Assembly (NCBI RefSeq): GCF_030435805.1
Contig: NC_081308.1
Span: forward strand, 131,360,936 to 131,424,935
Source: Mustela lutreola
Lineage: Eukaryota > Chordata > Mammalia > Carnivora > Mustelidae
Reading direction: 5' to 3'
Length of the DNA: 64,000 nucleotides
Every line of letters starts with the position of its first letter. Positions within the stretch are counted from its first letter, which is position 1. Position numbers and translations under genes: made by a program. A model generated the notes under the pieces. It saw only the letters and a program-made list of their open reading frames with translations, had not been told where the DNA came from and searched no databases. This document shows, in pieces, positions 36,708-52,416 of this stretch.

Positions 36708-39700
36708 CTAGGCGTCCACGGCGCGGCCATTGATGATGCGGATGTGGCGGATGATGTCCTGGATGGCCTCCGATGTGGTGCCCTGCCCCCCAATGTCTGG
36801 GGTGTGCATCTGCGGGGCACACACAAGCTGGCGCACATGCCAGGGGCCCATCGACACCTGAGCCCTACGCTGCAGGCGGTCTGGGGCCGCCCATGGTCTC
36901 CCATAGCTTGCGGGGGCTAAACTGCTGGCAGGAGGGCAGCAGTGGTACCAGCTCCTGCCCAGAAAGACCGACCCGCCCTGGTCCCACCCTCCTCTTGGGG
37001 GCAGCGGGAAGCGCCAGGCCTCCCCGCCTCCAGGCCCTCTAGGGGCACAGTGGCCCAACCCTCAACGGGGCCAGGGCTCAGGCGGAAGGCAGGGGAGGGG
37101 AGAAGAGGAGCCTCACGTTTTCGTTGTCCATGGACGCCAACACGGCCTTACGGATGGATGTGGCATAGGAATGGAGCCTAGAGAGGGAGAGCAGCTCTCA
37201 GGCCCTGCTTCCGAGGGCCTGGCCGGGCGCCGGCGGCCGGGCGTCCAGAAGCTGCTTACTTGAGGTGGTCGAGCATCATGCAACTCGCCAGCAGCGTGGC
37301 CGTGGGGTTGGCGATGTTCTTGTTGGCGATGCTCTTGCCCGTGTTCCTCGTGGCCTAGAAGTGGCAAGACAAAGGCAGGGGGAAGGTCTGAATGGAGGGT
37401 ATGTGAGGCCATTGGTATAATCCAGAGAGATGGAGAGCGGAGCAGTGGGGGGGCCAGTGGCTGGGGCTGGGAGTGCTTGCTAATGTGGCTGGGGTCCCCT
37501 CTCGGGGCACCAGAAGTGCTCTGGAACTAGACAGAAGCGATGGTTCCACAGCACTGTGTGTGCGCCTAATACCCCAATCGCTCATTTTAAGTGGTTTCAT
37601 TGTTATGTAAATTTTGCCTAATTTTTTTTAAAGAAAAGCTCTAAAAATAGAAACTAACCGATAGGTAACAAAATGTGGTCTCTCCATACAATGAAATGCT
37701 ATTCAGACATAAAAGGAACGAAGCTCTGAGCTGTGCTACAGTGTGGGTGAGCCTTAAAAATACCACACTGAGGTACAAAAGCAAAGAAAGAAGAAACAGA
37801 GACAGAAACGAAACCCGACTCCGCCAAGCTAAAGCAGCTCATCATAAAAGCCCACGTGGGGAGGGGTGCCTGGGGGGCTCAGTCCGTGAAGCCTCTGCCT
37901 CCAGTCCCGCTCAGGATCTCAGGGTCCTGGCATGGAGCCCCCCATTGTGCTTGGAGGGGGACGCAGAGTCCGTGCTGAGCGTGGAGCACTCACTCTCTAA
38001 AATCAATCAGTCTAGAAGATCTATCCGAAACACCCAACCACCTCCATTTATAAAAGACGGCCATAAGAGGCAAATCCACAGCGACAGAAAGCAGGTGAGT
38101 GGTGGCCAGGGAGGGACAACGAGCAAGTATAGGATTTTCTTTTGGGAGGATGACAACACTTGGGAGTGAGACAGCGGTGACGGCTGCAAAACTCTGAATG
38201 ACCTAAACCACGGAAGTCCTCCACCTTCAGGGACCCGATGACATGCACGCTACACAGCACGGAGGGGCCGGGAGCCCTGGCCCGCCGGGGCCACTCACCG
38301 TCTCAAACACAGCATACACGTGGCCATAGTTGGCCCCGGCCACAAGGCCAGGGCCCCCAACCAGTCCTGCGCAGACGTTGTTGACAATGTTTCCATAGAG
38401 ATTGGGCATCACCATGACATCAAACTGCTGGGGTCGGGACACCAGCTACGGGACAAGGACACAGATAGGAGCCTGAGCACCGGAAGCCCACAGTGCCTAA
38501 GTCAGGCCGCCGGGGAGCCCAGCAGGCTGGCTACCTGCATGGTGGTGTTGTCCACAATCATATTTTCAAAGGTGATCTGCGGATAGCGGGCTGCCACTTC
38601 CTTGCAGCACTGGAGGAAGAGCCCATCGCCCAGTTTCCTAGGGGGGGGCATAAGACACCAGTTTGGCCATTTTCATAGTCAGCTGGAGGAATGGGGCATG
38701 CAGATGGCCACAGAAGCCGGGTCGTAGCCTCTAACCGGCCCCCGTCTGTGAGACAGGCACAAGCCCCCTCTACCCCGCCCCCAAAGTGTGCATTGTGGTA
38801 AACCCGCATCTGGGAAACAGGCAAAGGGGCACAGCCCTGAGCATGGCCCCTCGGTGGGCCCCAAGTCCCTGAGAACAGGCCCAAGGAGGGTGTTCGGTTC
38901 GGCTGTTTCCGGACCGCCTGCAGCACGGGTGGGAGCACAGCAGGCCTGGGGCATACATGATGTTGGCTTTGTGCACGGCTGTCACTTTCTTGCGCCCGCT
39001 TTCCTGGGCCAGTTTGAAGGCGTATTCAGCAATGCGCAGGGACTTCGCTTTGGTGATGATCTTCAGGCTCTCCACCACTCCAGCCACACTCTGGGACAGG
39101 GACAGGGAGAAGAGACCCTCGGGCACAGGTTTTTCTTTGAGTCTGGCCTTCTTTACTGTAGACCCTGGCCAGGCTCGTCATGGCCCCATGACCCAAGGGG
39201 ATAAGGGGACAGTCTGGATCTCACCCACCTCATGTTCTAGGCTGCTGTACTCGCCCTCTGTGTTTTCCCGGACGATGAGGATATCTATGTCCCTGTGACG
39301 GGTCACCACTCCTGGCAGGCTCTTACAGTGGATGACATTGGCGTAGAGGTCCAGGCTGGTGCTGGGGACACAGAGAGAAGAGGAGCCGGTCAATGCCGCT
39401 GCCGCTGCCAGCGCGCCCCGCCTGCACGGAGCGCCGACGCCGTGCCCCGGCTGCTCACCGAAGGATGTTGTTTCGGGATTTGTGAGACGGAGGCAGGTTG
39501 TGATTGGTTTCAATGTTGCCTGCAAGACAGAAAGAAGACAGGCTGGAGAGGGGACCCCAGGCTCAGCCGTGCCACCATGTTCCCCTTCTTGAGCAAGGAA
39601 AACGCGTGCGGAAGGCGGTTCCGACCCGGGGACAAGATGGCTTCCCATAGCAGAAAGGCCTCACAGGGTGACCGAGTGGCTGAGTGTAGCTTCCACTGTA

Positions 39701-42700
39701 AGCCCCGTGAGGGCAGGGATGGGGGCGGTGGTGCAAGCGCGTTGGCTTCCCTGATGGCTTCCGAGGACCTGGAACAGCGCCTGGCACGTAGCAGGCACTT
39801 GACAGATACTGACTGATGGACGGACTGACCGAGCGAACAAATGAATGAACAAGGGCTGGCAGCCGGCCAGGAGAGCGTGCCAGCCCCTGGGCAGGAAACG
39901 GTAAGATCAGGGTCTGGCTGGATGCAAAGTGACGACTCCTGCTTGCTAACGGGCAGGCCAGCCAGGCTGGCGCCAGCAATGTGACCTTGGCCAGTGTCAC
40001 TGTTAGGCCTCACGTCGAGGTACCACATGAGCCCTGGCTCGGGGGCAGGTGTGGGCCGCCTGGACCCAGGGAAAAAAGAACAGGAACAGCGGGGGCCAGC
40101 AGTCACTGGGAAAAGGTGGTCCGTCCAAGGGTGCCAAGTAGAGCAGGCCTATCTCCAGGCCCACCGGGGCCATCGCCCCTCCGAGTCACACCCTGCCCAC
40201 ACCGCCTTAGCCCAGTGTGCCTCGGGCACCTTGCAGCTGCCACGGCTGCTCCTCCTCTTGCCTGCCAGTGCCTCGGGCTCTAGCTGGGGTCAGCTCTGCT
40301 CAGAGACAGTGGGTAATATAAAACCAAGGCAAACTCAGGAAGGGCTAGAATTCCTTCCGTGACACCCACAACTGTGCTGGCTGGAGCCAAGGCAGCAGGC
40401 AGACGGCTAAAACTGCGACATCTCTGTGACGTCTGGTTCGTGAAAAAGGTTCTGAGAGTCAAAGGTGATCCCAGCAGAGAGGGCTGCCCCAGGAGAGAAG
40501 GCAGTGGGAGGAAGCCCTTTACTGAACAGGCTCACACACAGCCTACTGCCACCAAGATCTCAGAATCGCAGCACACACAGGACCCCAGAAGCTTCTGTTC
40601 ACTCTCTAAGCACAAGGGTCCTCCCTACCCAGAAAAGGCCTGAAGTCAGAGTTGGGCGGCCCCAGGGACAAGTGTTGGTTGGAAGGGAAAGGAATCAAGT
40701 ACGGTGTCCCGTTCTGGGCCCCCGGACGCACCCTTCAGGGCCACGCGGTTCCGCCGGATGGCCATGATGGCGTTGCGGACGTCCTCCTCATCAGCACTGG
40801 AGCTCACGTGCACCTCTTCAAAGTCCACCGGCACACACGCATGCCTGTGGCAGAACTGGGTCAGAGTGGCTGGCCCCAGGCATCCCCCATGGAAGGGGTG
40901 CCTCTAGGGGCCTCTAGGAAGCCCAGACGGACCACGGGGTGCAGAGGCCCCCCCACTGCTGCTGCCCACCCTGACCTGGGTCTGACTGACAGGAGACTGG
41001 GACCACCGGCGCCAACTAACGGGGCGGGTACTTGAACTCTACGACAGTTAGCAGGACCGGCAGCACCTTCCCCTCGCCCAGGCCAGTCTGGCAGGATCCC
41101 AGGCACTGGGATGCAACGCCTGGGCTTACGACCCTCCTGCCGCTGGCGCACTGGGTGCTCAGGCAAAGCCCCAACCAGCGGGCTTCTGGGCTTCCTGCCC
41201 CTCTTGGCACAGTTCTCAAACCGCCCCCCCCCCAGGGTGGGCCTGGGGTCCAACCTCCCCTAGGGGTACAGGAAGTGGGCCGAGGGGCTGTGTACCTGAA
41301 CACAGACTTGACGTGCAACATGAGCTCTGGCCCTATGCCATCGCCCGGGATCATGGTGACCGTGTGCCGTCCACCATACTTCGCCGACGGAGGCTGGAAG
41401 GAGGGGAGAGTGCACATGGGCTCGGCAGGCCACGAGAGGCCAGCTCGGGGTACCTTACCGCAGCACCCCCCCACCCCACCCCAGACAGGGCTGCTCCTGG
41501 GGGCTCCTGCTTCAGGAGCCCAGCAGCCATCCCCACCCGTGCCTGGACTTGGGTCACTCCCAAAGCAACTAAAAGCCCCAAAACCTAATAGGCAGATGAG
41601 AAGAATACTCACAATTGTTTGTTGCTAGAGGGGGAACAGGAAGGAAGAAGACACCTGTCAGCCAAGGTTGGAGGAACAAGGCCATGCCCAGGGAACGGGG
41701 CCTTGTCCCTGGGGACAGCGTGCAGTACAGCTCGGGTAAGGAGCAGGGGAGGGCCATCCCTGGAGACCGTGCCGCAGAGGGCAGGACGCGGGGGGCCAGG
41801 CAACAAAGGCACAGCGCACACGCATCCACATATACACAAACATACGCGCCTCTGCACACACACATGCTCACACACACACACACACACCTACAGGCTACAC
41901 ACGCCGACAGTGCTGACACACGTGTAAGCACCCACAGACACGCGGACACGACGCTTGGGCAGGTACTTACTGAGATGCTCCTCCGGGGGGCCTCATGGGC
42001 ACCGAGAACCTGGCAAAGAGAACCCAGATGCCGACGGCTGCTGTCCAGCCCATCCGGCAAAGGCCAGCTGAAGTCCTGGCAGGGGAGAGGGACCATTCCC
42101 ACCGTACTCAGACCGGTCCCACGTGTCATCCCCTCATGGCCACCATACAGCACCACGTAGGGAGGAGCACACAGTGCGCAGTCAGTCAGAGCACCATGCA
42201 GGGCGGCGGCAAGTCAGCAGCTGAAGAAGCATTCGTCTCCCTCCCCCTTCTTTGTTGTTTGATTCTTTTTTTTTTTAAGATTTTATTTATTTATTTGACA
42301 GACAAAGATCTCAAGTAGGCAGAGAAGCAGGCAGAGAGAGAGAGAGGAAGAAGCAGGCCTCCCTGCTGAGCAGAGAGCCTGATGCGGGACTGGATCCCAG
42401 GACGCTGAGATCATGACCTGAGCTGAAAGCAGAGGCTTTAACCCACTGAGCCACCCAGGCGCCCCTGTTGTCTGATTCTTTTTCAGCAATTATTCCTGCT
42501 CTGAGGTATAACTTTTATAACTAACTTGCGATTATGTAAAAGTTTTTAACACAGTGAACGTGGCACAACAGAGAAGTCCATCATAACAAACCACAGGGCC
42601 ATCACGACAATCATTTTATCGTTTTCTAAATCTTTTTTCCTTATTGCAAAAGCAGCACACAGTCCTAACATGGAGATCAGAAGAAGACGATAGCCCCCAG

Positions 42701-45700
42701 GTCCCTGCCCACCCAGAGGCAGTCACTGCTGGCATGGCGGGGAACGGCCCTCTGGAAGCACAAGCCCGAAGCAAACGAGGCACAGAAAATCCAACCATTT
42801 TAAAAAAAGAAACAGGCACCGATCTCTTGGAAGGCTTTCATGAGTTACTGCAAAAGTGCCTTGTGCCCTGCATGGGAGATGAGTATCCCCCAACCCCGAC
42901 TCAGAAACAACCACATTTGGCCACACCAAAGCCACGTCTGACAGCTCCAGAGTAAAAGCTGTTCGAGCCAAAGGGGACCGGCATTGAGAAGTGATCCACC
43001 CAGAGCCCCCACGCTATCCCGGAGGTAAAAGCCTGTGTCTGAGGCGCCACTGCAGTGGGGCTGCAGGTCCTCACAGTTTCCTCCCTGCTATGCCCCACCT
43101 GGGAACACACCCAGGTGTCCTTCAACCCAAAGAGGAAGGGACAGAGCCAAGGTCCTTTTTGTCCCTTGGAGATGCCCTGCCACTTGCCTACCGGGACGGT
43201 ACAGAGTGCTCTGGCCAAGAGCACCGTCACCGCAGCTGTTTGGCGAAGAGCCACACCTTCCTCCTAGAAGTCTAGACAGAGAATGACCACCCGCTAGGGG
43301 TCTCCGTGGCTGGTACTCATGAGGCACCAGCCCGCACAAGCTCAGGCAGCACTGGTGTGCCGGTCACCTGCCCAAGCCAGGGGGTGGGGGGTGGGGAGGG
43401 CTGACCACTAGGACAAAAGGCTCCAGGTTTCAGCTCATCCATGTGGCCCCTGGATCCACGGCGACAGGCCCACCCACTCGTGGCTTTCCTATTTTTCTGT
43501 CCAGCACTTGTCAGTATCTGGATTCATCTTATTTGTCGGTCCTTGGTACAACTTGTGGACGGAGACTTCCACTGGCCTTCTTCCAGGAAGCCTTCTGTGT
43601 TGCCTTAAAGGCTGAGCTGTGGGTCCCCCTGGGCTCCCAAAGCCCTACCTACTCCCTCCCCACCAACCACAAGCTCCTTAGGCTGACCCTAGTACCTGCC
43701 TTGCTTCCTCTCCCACCCTAAACTCTTGAGAGTGGCAGCCTTGTCTGTCCAGCTCCTTACTGTCATCGCGAAACCCAGCAGGATCTCTGGTCCAGAGCTT
43801 GGACATAAGAAACATTTCCCGCATTAGTGAGCACAAAGGAAAATGGAGGAAGGGATGGTGGGTTTGGGGGCCAGGGAGGCCTCAGTCCAAATCCACCATC
43901 CACTATTTCTGGTAGCAAACAGCTTAAGCTTGCTAAGCTTCTTGTCCTCATGTAAAAAACCCACAGAATCGAGATACGCACTTTATGTGGCTGCTGGGAG
44001 GAGGAAGCAAACCATTTGGTCCCCAGCAAGGCACACCCACCCACATACCACCCCTGGTCCCACCAGCTCCTTACGCCAGTATTTGATCCTGGGTAGACCC
44101 CTACAGCTCCGAGGAGTAGTTCCTCCTGGGAGTCCACTGGCCCTAAGCAAGTACCTCGGCCGTGGTGGTGACCGCCTGCACTAGCTCTGTATCTGGGCAC
44201 CCACCCCTAACCCTTCCCTCGGAACACATCATCACCTGAGCTAAACCTCTCCACCACCCAGTCCCTGTGCGAGATGTTTCTTCAGGCTTTACTCAAAGAC
44301 CCAGAGACTGACTTACTTCCCTACCTTGCTCTGGACAGACACAGGCACGTTCTTCCTTCACGGGGTTACAAAGGTTCTGCCTCACACCTAGGCTGCTCTG
44401 TGAAGCCACCCATCAAAGCCCAGTTTAAAGCAGGGTGGGTTACACACACAGGCCTACTGCTTATTCCTTAAGCAGGAGGGTAGACTGTCAGTCATCCTTT
44501 GATAGTACCACAGAAAGAAAGGAGTCCACAGTGGTACGTGTTCCTGCCAAAGGATTCACACACTCCAAACCTTAGTGAGGCTTCTCTCGTCAGCGTGTTC
44601 TGTTAGGTCAAGTGCCAATGATGGCTGCATGTTTTTCCACATGTTTTTCCATAGGGACCAAAGATCTGGGGTCCATCTCCAAAGCTTCCCATACCCAGGA
44701 CACCCAGTCTCAGGGCAAAGCACTGCCCAGCTACCAAATGTCCTCTGCGCCCATCCCCACCCCGACATGGACACAAGCACACATGGAAGAGGTTAGGGAG
44801 GAGACAAATGTCTTCACCGAGACCCCACGAGAGCCGCCGGGCCTCTGGCAAGTCCCTGATCAGCATGCTCGGAGAAATGAGAATTTCATAAAGCGTAAGC
44901 TGTCACAGTGTACACTTCCTAAGGAGTCAGGCAGAAGCATATCAGATGCGTCTACAAGTAGTGTCAGCAAAGTCACAGGTTTCTGGAAGGTCAGGGTTGG
45001 CTAGATCCTTTAAGACAGAGGGGAAACTGGAGCCCAGAACAGGAGGGTGGACATACTGTGGATCAGTCCGGGAAGCCAGACCTGGAGGTCATACCTCTTG
45101 ACTCCTAGAGCAAGTCCCTGCTCTCTAATGCTTCGGATGGCTTCCCATCCACCCAGGGACTAAATTATTCTCGCTTAAGTGTGTAAAGAAAGAGGAATGA
45201 GACCCGAATAACCAAGATCCTGAACGGAGAACTGAGAAAGCATGGTCCCCACGGCCTCCCACCTCACCAGTCTCAGGAAATCAAGCACTGTCCCATTCCA
45301 GAAGGCAGCAAGGAAAAGGCATCTGGGCTATAAAAACCTCTGGGGCTGGGGTGTGGTATCGGGGGTACTGGCGAACTGGTTTTCCAGCTCTACTGGGGTA
45401 AGTGACAAAGCGGTCCGCCATAGAAAAACCCGAGGACGAATGGGGGCTGGGAACCAGAATCCTAAGGCGGCAAGAACGAGGAGGGCCGGGACACGTGACC
45501 GCCTCAGAAGGGCTCTCACAATGACACTAGGGAGGTGACACTGGGCCCGCTGCTGCCCACTCACCACGCCGGTCCGTAGCTCCCCCCACCCGCTCAAGAT
45601 GCAGACCCCTGGGGAAGTCGGACGAGAGTCAACTTTAGCTAAGCCCTTCACTGACAGCGGAGGGAGCCAATCAACTCCGGCGCGTAGCCCACTCTCCGCC

Positions 45701-45891
45701 CCTCGAGGGGCTCACAGCCAATCGGGCTCCAAGACGCTCCGCAAGCCTGCTGTCTCCGGACCGGCCCAGCGAGCGCTGCGGCTGTCCCGCTGCCCACTGC
45801 CCCTTCTCACCTCCCAAGGACGGCAAAGGAGGGCAGGTCTGAGCACTGCCTTTGCAGCGCCACCGACGACCGCTGCCACCTTCAGCGCCAT
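36708..45891 (-). CDS. IDH3G: NAD-isocitrate dehydrogenase gamma subunit, mitochondrial, 13 exons
   Basis: Regulatory subunit of the mitochondrial NAD-dependent isocitrate dehydrogenase of the citric acid cycle; it pairs with the catalytic alpha subunit and binds allosteric effectors. The product is 392 residues with an Ala/Arg-rich mitochondrial presequence ([20 protein letters not shown]). Isocitrate/isopropylmalate dehydrogenase features include [11 protein letters not shown] and the family signature from N273 ([17 protein letters not shown]). In the catalytic alpha subunit Asp stands where Asn277 and Asn281 are here, as expected for a gamma subunit. Exons (transcript order): 45811-45891, 41971-42009, 41613-41624, 41296-41393, 40732-40844, 39459-39519, 39229-39361, 38957-39090, 38535-38637, 38299-38445, 37260-37354, 37117-37177, 36708-36809 (1,179 nt, phases join, GT-AG throughout). 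The third exon is a 12-nt microexon. The gene shares a promoter with SSR4 and ends against SRPK3. Confidence 0.97.
37480..38215 (+). mobile_element. two old LINE-1 3' ends in tandem, in an IDH3G intron
   Basis: About 37480-37645 and 37660-38215 each carry sense L1 3' UTR text. The second holds the ACAAAATGTGGTCTCTCCAT block, and both hold a version of the GAACTAGACAGAAGCGATGG segment. They are antisense to IDH3G and lie between its exons at 37260-37354 and 38299-38445. A decayed Can-SINE interrupts the second copy. Confidence 0.7.
37866..38015 (+). mobile_element. decayed Can-SINE in L1 3' UTR
   Basis: The GGGTGCCTGGGGGGCTCAG head and the CTCAGGATCTCAGGGTCCTG block are readable. The CT-rich region and tail are degraded. 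Confidence 0.75.
39690..39855 (+). mobile_element. LINE-2 3' end
   Basis: The L2 3' hallmark text is present: CTGTAAGCCCCGTGAGGGCA, then GCGCCTGGCACGTAGCAGGC and a GAATGAAC-type tail. It lies in an IDH3G intron. Confidence 0.75.
41613..41624 (-). other. IDH3G: IDH3G 12-nt microexon
   Basis: The minus-strand exon CAACAAACAATT encodes QQTI. It is bounded by an acceptor CTCTAG and a donor GTGAGT. It restores the segment between the exon ending ...RRSIS and the exon beginning PPSAKYGG, where mammalian IDH3G has a matching (E)QTI. Confidence 0.88.
42271..42465 (-). mobile_element. Can-SINE in IDH3G intron 1
   Basis: Near-consensus minus-strand Can-SINE. The target duplication TGTTGTTTGATTCTTTTT at 42253-42270 is matched by 42466-42483 with one mismatch. 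It lies in the same direction as IDH3G. Confidence 0.95.
43475..43840 (+). mobile_element. LINE-2 fragments in IDH3G intron 1
   Basis: CCAGCACTTGTCAGTATCTG with TTCATCTTATTTGTC, then further 3' AACTCTTGAGAGTGGCAGCC, match parts of the L2 3' region, with unrelated or decayed sequence between. Confidence 0.6.
43850..44010 (+). mobile_element. MIR SINE in IDH3G intron 1
   Basis: The text CCAAATCCACCATCCACTAT, AGCTTAAGCTTGCTAAGCTT and CTTGTCCTCATGTAAAAAAC follows the MIR core and 3' part. Confidence 0.6.
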
Positions 45892-46258
45892 GACGGAAAG
45901 TGAGAGCAGCCGCACGTCCAGAAACGCAGACACCGCTCTCGCGAGAGTTGGGCAGGGTGGGAACTGCCGGAAGTGGGCACGGACCCGGCAGTGCGCACGC
46001 GCACGGCCGCGCCGGTTCCCAAGCCCTTTTCCGGCGCGGAGAGCACCGCCGCCGCCGCCGCCGCCGCCATCTTGATGGGGCGGCCACCTGGGCCACTGGT
46101 CTGGGGAGGGGACACGTCAGTGCCGCCAGCGACGTCACAGGCCCGCCCGGCCCGCCGGCGCCTGATTGGCTGCCACTGCTGCTTACGCGTCGCGCTTCCT
46201 CCTCTGCCCCTCATGTTCAGGGGAGTCGCTCTCTTTTTCCCTCGGCAGAGAAGAGGCA

Positions 46259-49961
<3,703 letters not shown>

Positions 49962-49991
49962 AGGCGGCACCCCGGGGCTGTGGCTACTTTC

Positions 49992-49997
49992 AATAAA
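49992..49997 (+). terminator. SSR4: SSR4 polyadenylation signal
   Basis: AATAAA 31 bases after the SSR4 stop, giving a very short 3' UTR, which is usual for this gene. Confidence 0.9.
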
Positions 49998-50019
49998 CAG
50001 TTGCTGGCTCTGACCGGCA

Positions 50020-52014
50020 TTCAGGACGTGGGCTCCTGACTCGCACTGTCCTGCCTCTGTGCACGGGCAGAGCCGGGGGGCCGGTGCCCATACCCACCGG
50101 ACAGTGTAGGGTTAGTGTTTGCTCCACGCTCTGCCATCACAGGTTCTCCTTCCTTGGCCCCCAGTTCAGCCTTCCCTGCCTGCTGCCCCCCGCCCCGCCG
50201 TGTCTGCCTTATGTCCTCCCAGCTGTATGATCTTCTCCGGGTGGCCGTCCTATCAGCAGACAGAGATGACTGCCCCAGGCACAGACATGGGCAAGATGAC
50301 ATGCCCCCCCCCCACCTCTGAGGAGCCAGCTGCCACCCTCTTCCAGTTTCGGCCTCGCTCCTGCTCTGTCGCCCCGTCCTGCACCAAGAGGGTGGCTAGT
50401 GACCTGGCCCTGCCTGGGGACCTCCTCCAGACTGGGGAACACCAGCCTCTCCCTGTGCCTTGTCCCTCACTCCTCTGGACGTGGGGGGGGGGGGGGGGAT
50501 GTAAAGACTGGTCAGCCCGGGGAGGCCCTCAGAAGAGCTGGCTCCTGACTGCCGAGGCCGGGGCTCCAGCCAGAGACTTGCGGTCAGTCTCCTGAGGATC
50601 AGACCAGGCTGGGACTACTAGTGGGTGGGCTTTCTGGGTTTCAGAGAAAGACCCACGGTGGGAGTTCAAGGGCTGCCTGCTGCTACCCCTCACTGCCAAG
50701 AAGTGAAAGGCGGTGGGTCCCCACGTCCTGCCAACGGTCTGCAGGGCAGGCAGGGTGGACAGTGGCAGCCATTGGCCGAGTGGCTCTTGGTTGTGCTCAA
50801 CATGAAGTCATTGTTCCAGGGCAGCAGCAGCTGAGGGTCGCCAGCCTTGCTGGTACCTCCTCTCCCAGTGTTGGCTTCTGCAGGGCAAGGGACACCAGCT
50901 GACGGGCCCGCATCCAGCACTGGGCCTCCAGCGCTCCCCTCTCTCCCAGGGCAAGGTTGGAGTGCCCCTAGTGCCCACAAAGTGAGCTCCGGCTCCCCAG
51001 AGACTAGAGGGGGGTCACCCAGAGAGGGGTTAGCCTCGGTCTCCAACTGATATCCAGCCAGTTTCCTGCAGTAGGGACTGAGTCCTTGGATCCCCATCTG
51101 TCCCCACAGGGCAAGCTTGGGGCCCAGGTGTCCTCTCCAGAGGAAGAGATGTGCCCAGTGCTGGACTCCAGGGTCCCCGGAGGGCAGAGGCAGCTGATGG
51201 CTCCAGGACGAGCCCCAGCCCCTTGAGCTCCCATGTGCCCCTCACCACCAAGCGCTTTCCTGTCTTCTGGCTTGCTGGTGTTCCAGGGCTGCCTTGCAAT
51301 GTGCTGGGCCTTCCCTCCCAGCTGCTCAGACAACAGTTCACAGATGGGGCCAGCCCTCAGGGCCCAGCCTTCCCTGCAGAGCAGCTGGCTTCTGGAACAC
51401 TCGCTCTGATTTCTCACTCATGCCAATCACTGCAAATTAGGGAGATCAGCAACAGGACTATGCTGATGTTTCCCGGTAGAATCTTCACGCGTCCTTGCTC
51501 GCTCCAGTGGCGTGTCAGGAGACCGCTCCTCCGCTGCTGTACTGCCCACCCCAGGGGGCGCTGCACGCGCACACACCCCAGGGCCCCACCCAGCACTTAG
51601 CGTGCTTCCTGGCACTTAGCAGATGCCCCACCGTTTGCAGCCAAATGCTCGAGGTTCCATGCAGTGCAGCAAACCACAGGGCATCTGCTAAGTGGCGGAG
51701 GAGGGCAGAACCCGCTTCTCAAGGGTTCCACTAGACCAGCGTTGTCCTCCACATGGCAGAGACCTGGTTGAGCACTGATGGCAGGGCCTGCCTCTGACCA
51801 TCACTCTGTGACCTCACTCTTGTGAAACGATCCCGGTGACGGTCAACACCTCCTCTCAGAGCACAAGATGGACTTGAGAAGACCCCGCTGCTCCGCAGTG
51901 ATAGAGAAAGCACAGACGCAGAGCTTTGAACTGACCCCAGCCCTCCCACCCCACCACAACCGGCATCTCTTCTCCAGCCCGTGAGAATGAACACAGGGAG
52001 GCCAAGAGTCACCT
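50020..52014. other. SSR4-PDZD4 intergenic spacer
   Basis: No gene is recognised. It contains a run of G near 50485-50500 and, at about 51590-51650, weak text resembling the 3' end of L2 or MIR (CTTCCTGGCACTTAGCAGAT). Open frames here are short and overlap on both strands. Confidence 0.5.
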
Positions 52015-52031
52015 TAGAAAGGCAGCTTTGC

Positions 52032-52037
52032 TTTATT
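52032..52037 (-). terminator. PDZD4: PDZD4 polyadenylation signal
   Basis: TTTATT on the plus strand (AATAAA on the minus). It is the first convincing signal downstream of the PDZD4 stop. Confidence 0.6.
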
Positions 52038-52360
52038 CTCTCAATGCCGATGCGGGGTGGGGGAGGGCGGCCTGTTTGCCTCCAGCTGAGGCTCTCCGAG
52101 TTACACACTTGGCAGCGGGGTACAGAGCGGGTCCCCAGTCAGCCCAGCCCGCAGGGCCCGGCACTCGGGTCCAGGCCTCTCCCGCAGCTCACCATGGGTC
52201 TTGTCACCAAAACCTTCCCCAGCTGCTTATGCCTTAGCTCTCCCTAGGTCATCGGGGAAGTAAGTGGCCCCCAGGGCCGGCCACACAAGCCACATCGGAG
52301 GCTCCCCATCCCCACACCTCAAGGGCGGAGATGCCCAAGAAAGCTGCTTCCTATTCTCCT

Positions 52361-52416
52361 TCCCTCCCCCTCCCTCCCCCTCCCTCCCCCTCCCTCCCCC
52401 TCCCTCCCCCTCCCCC
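52361..52416 (-). repeat. decamer repeat, G-rich in PDZD4 transcript
   Basis: Five perfect copies of TCCCTCCCCC and a partial sixth. On the PDZD4 sense strand this reads GGGGGAGGGA repeated, that is, many G3-G5 runs split by single A. Confidence 0.95.

Noticed and set aside
45599-46075. Open frames across the IDH3G-SSR4 promoter
   Set aside because: They are CpG-island shadows spanning the known start sites, with no match to either protein.
52361-52416. Possible CRISPR-like array of regular units
   Set aside because: The units are contiguous 10-mers without spacers, in a vertebrate genome; it is a simple repeat.
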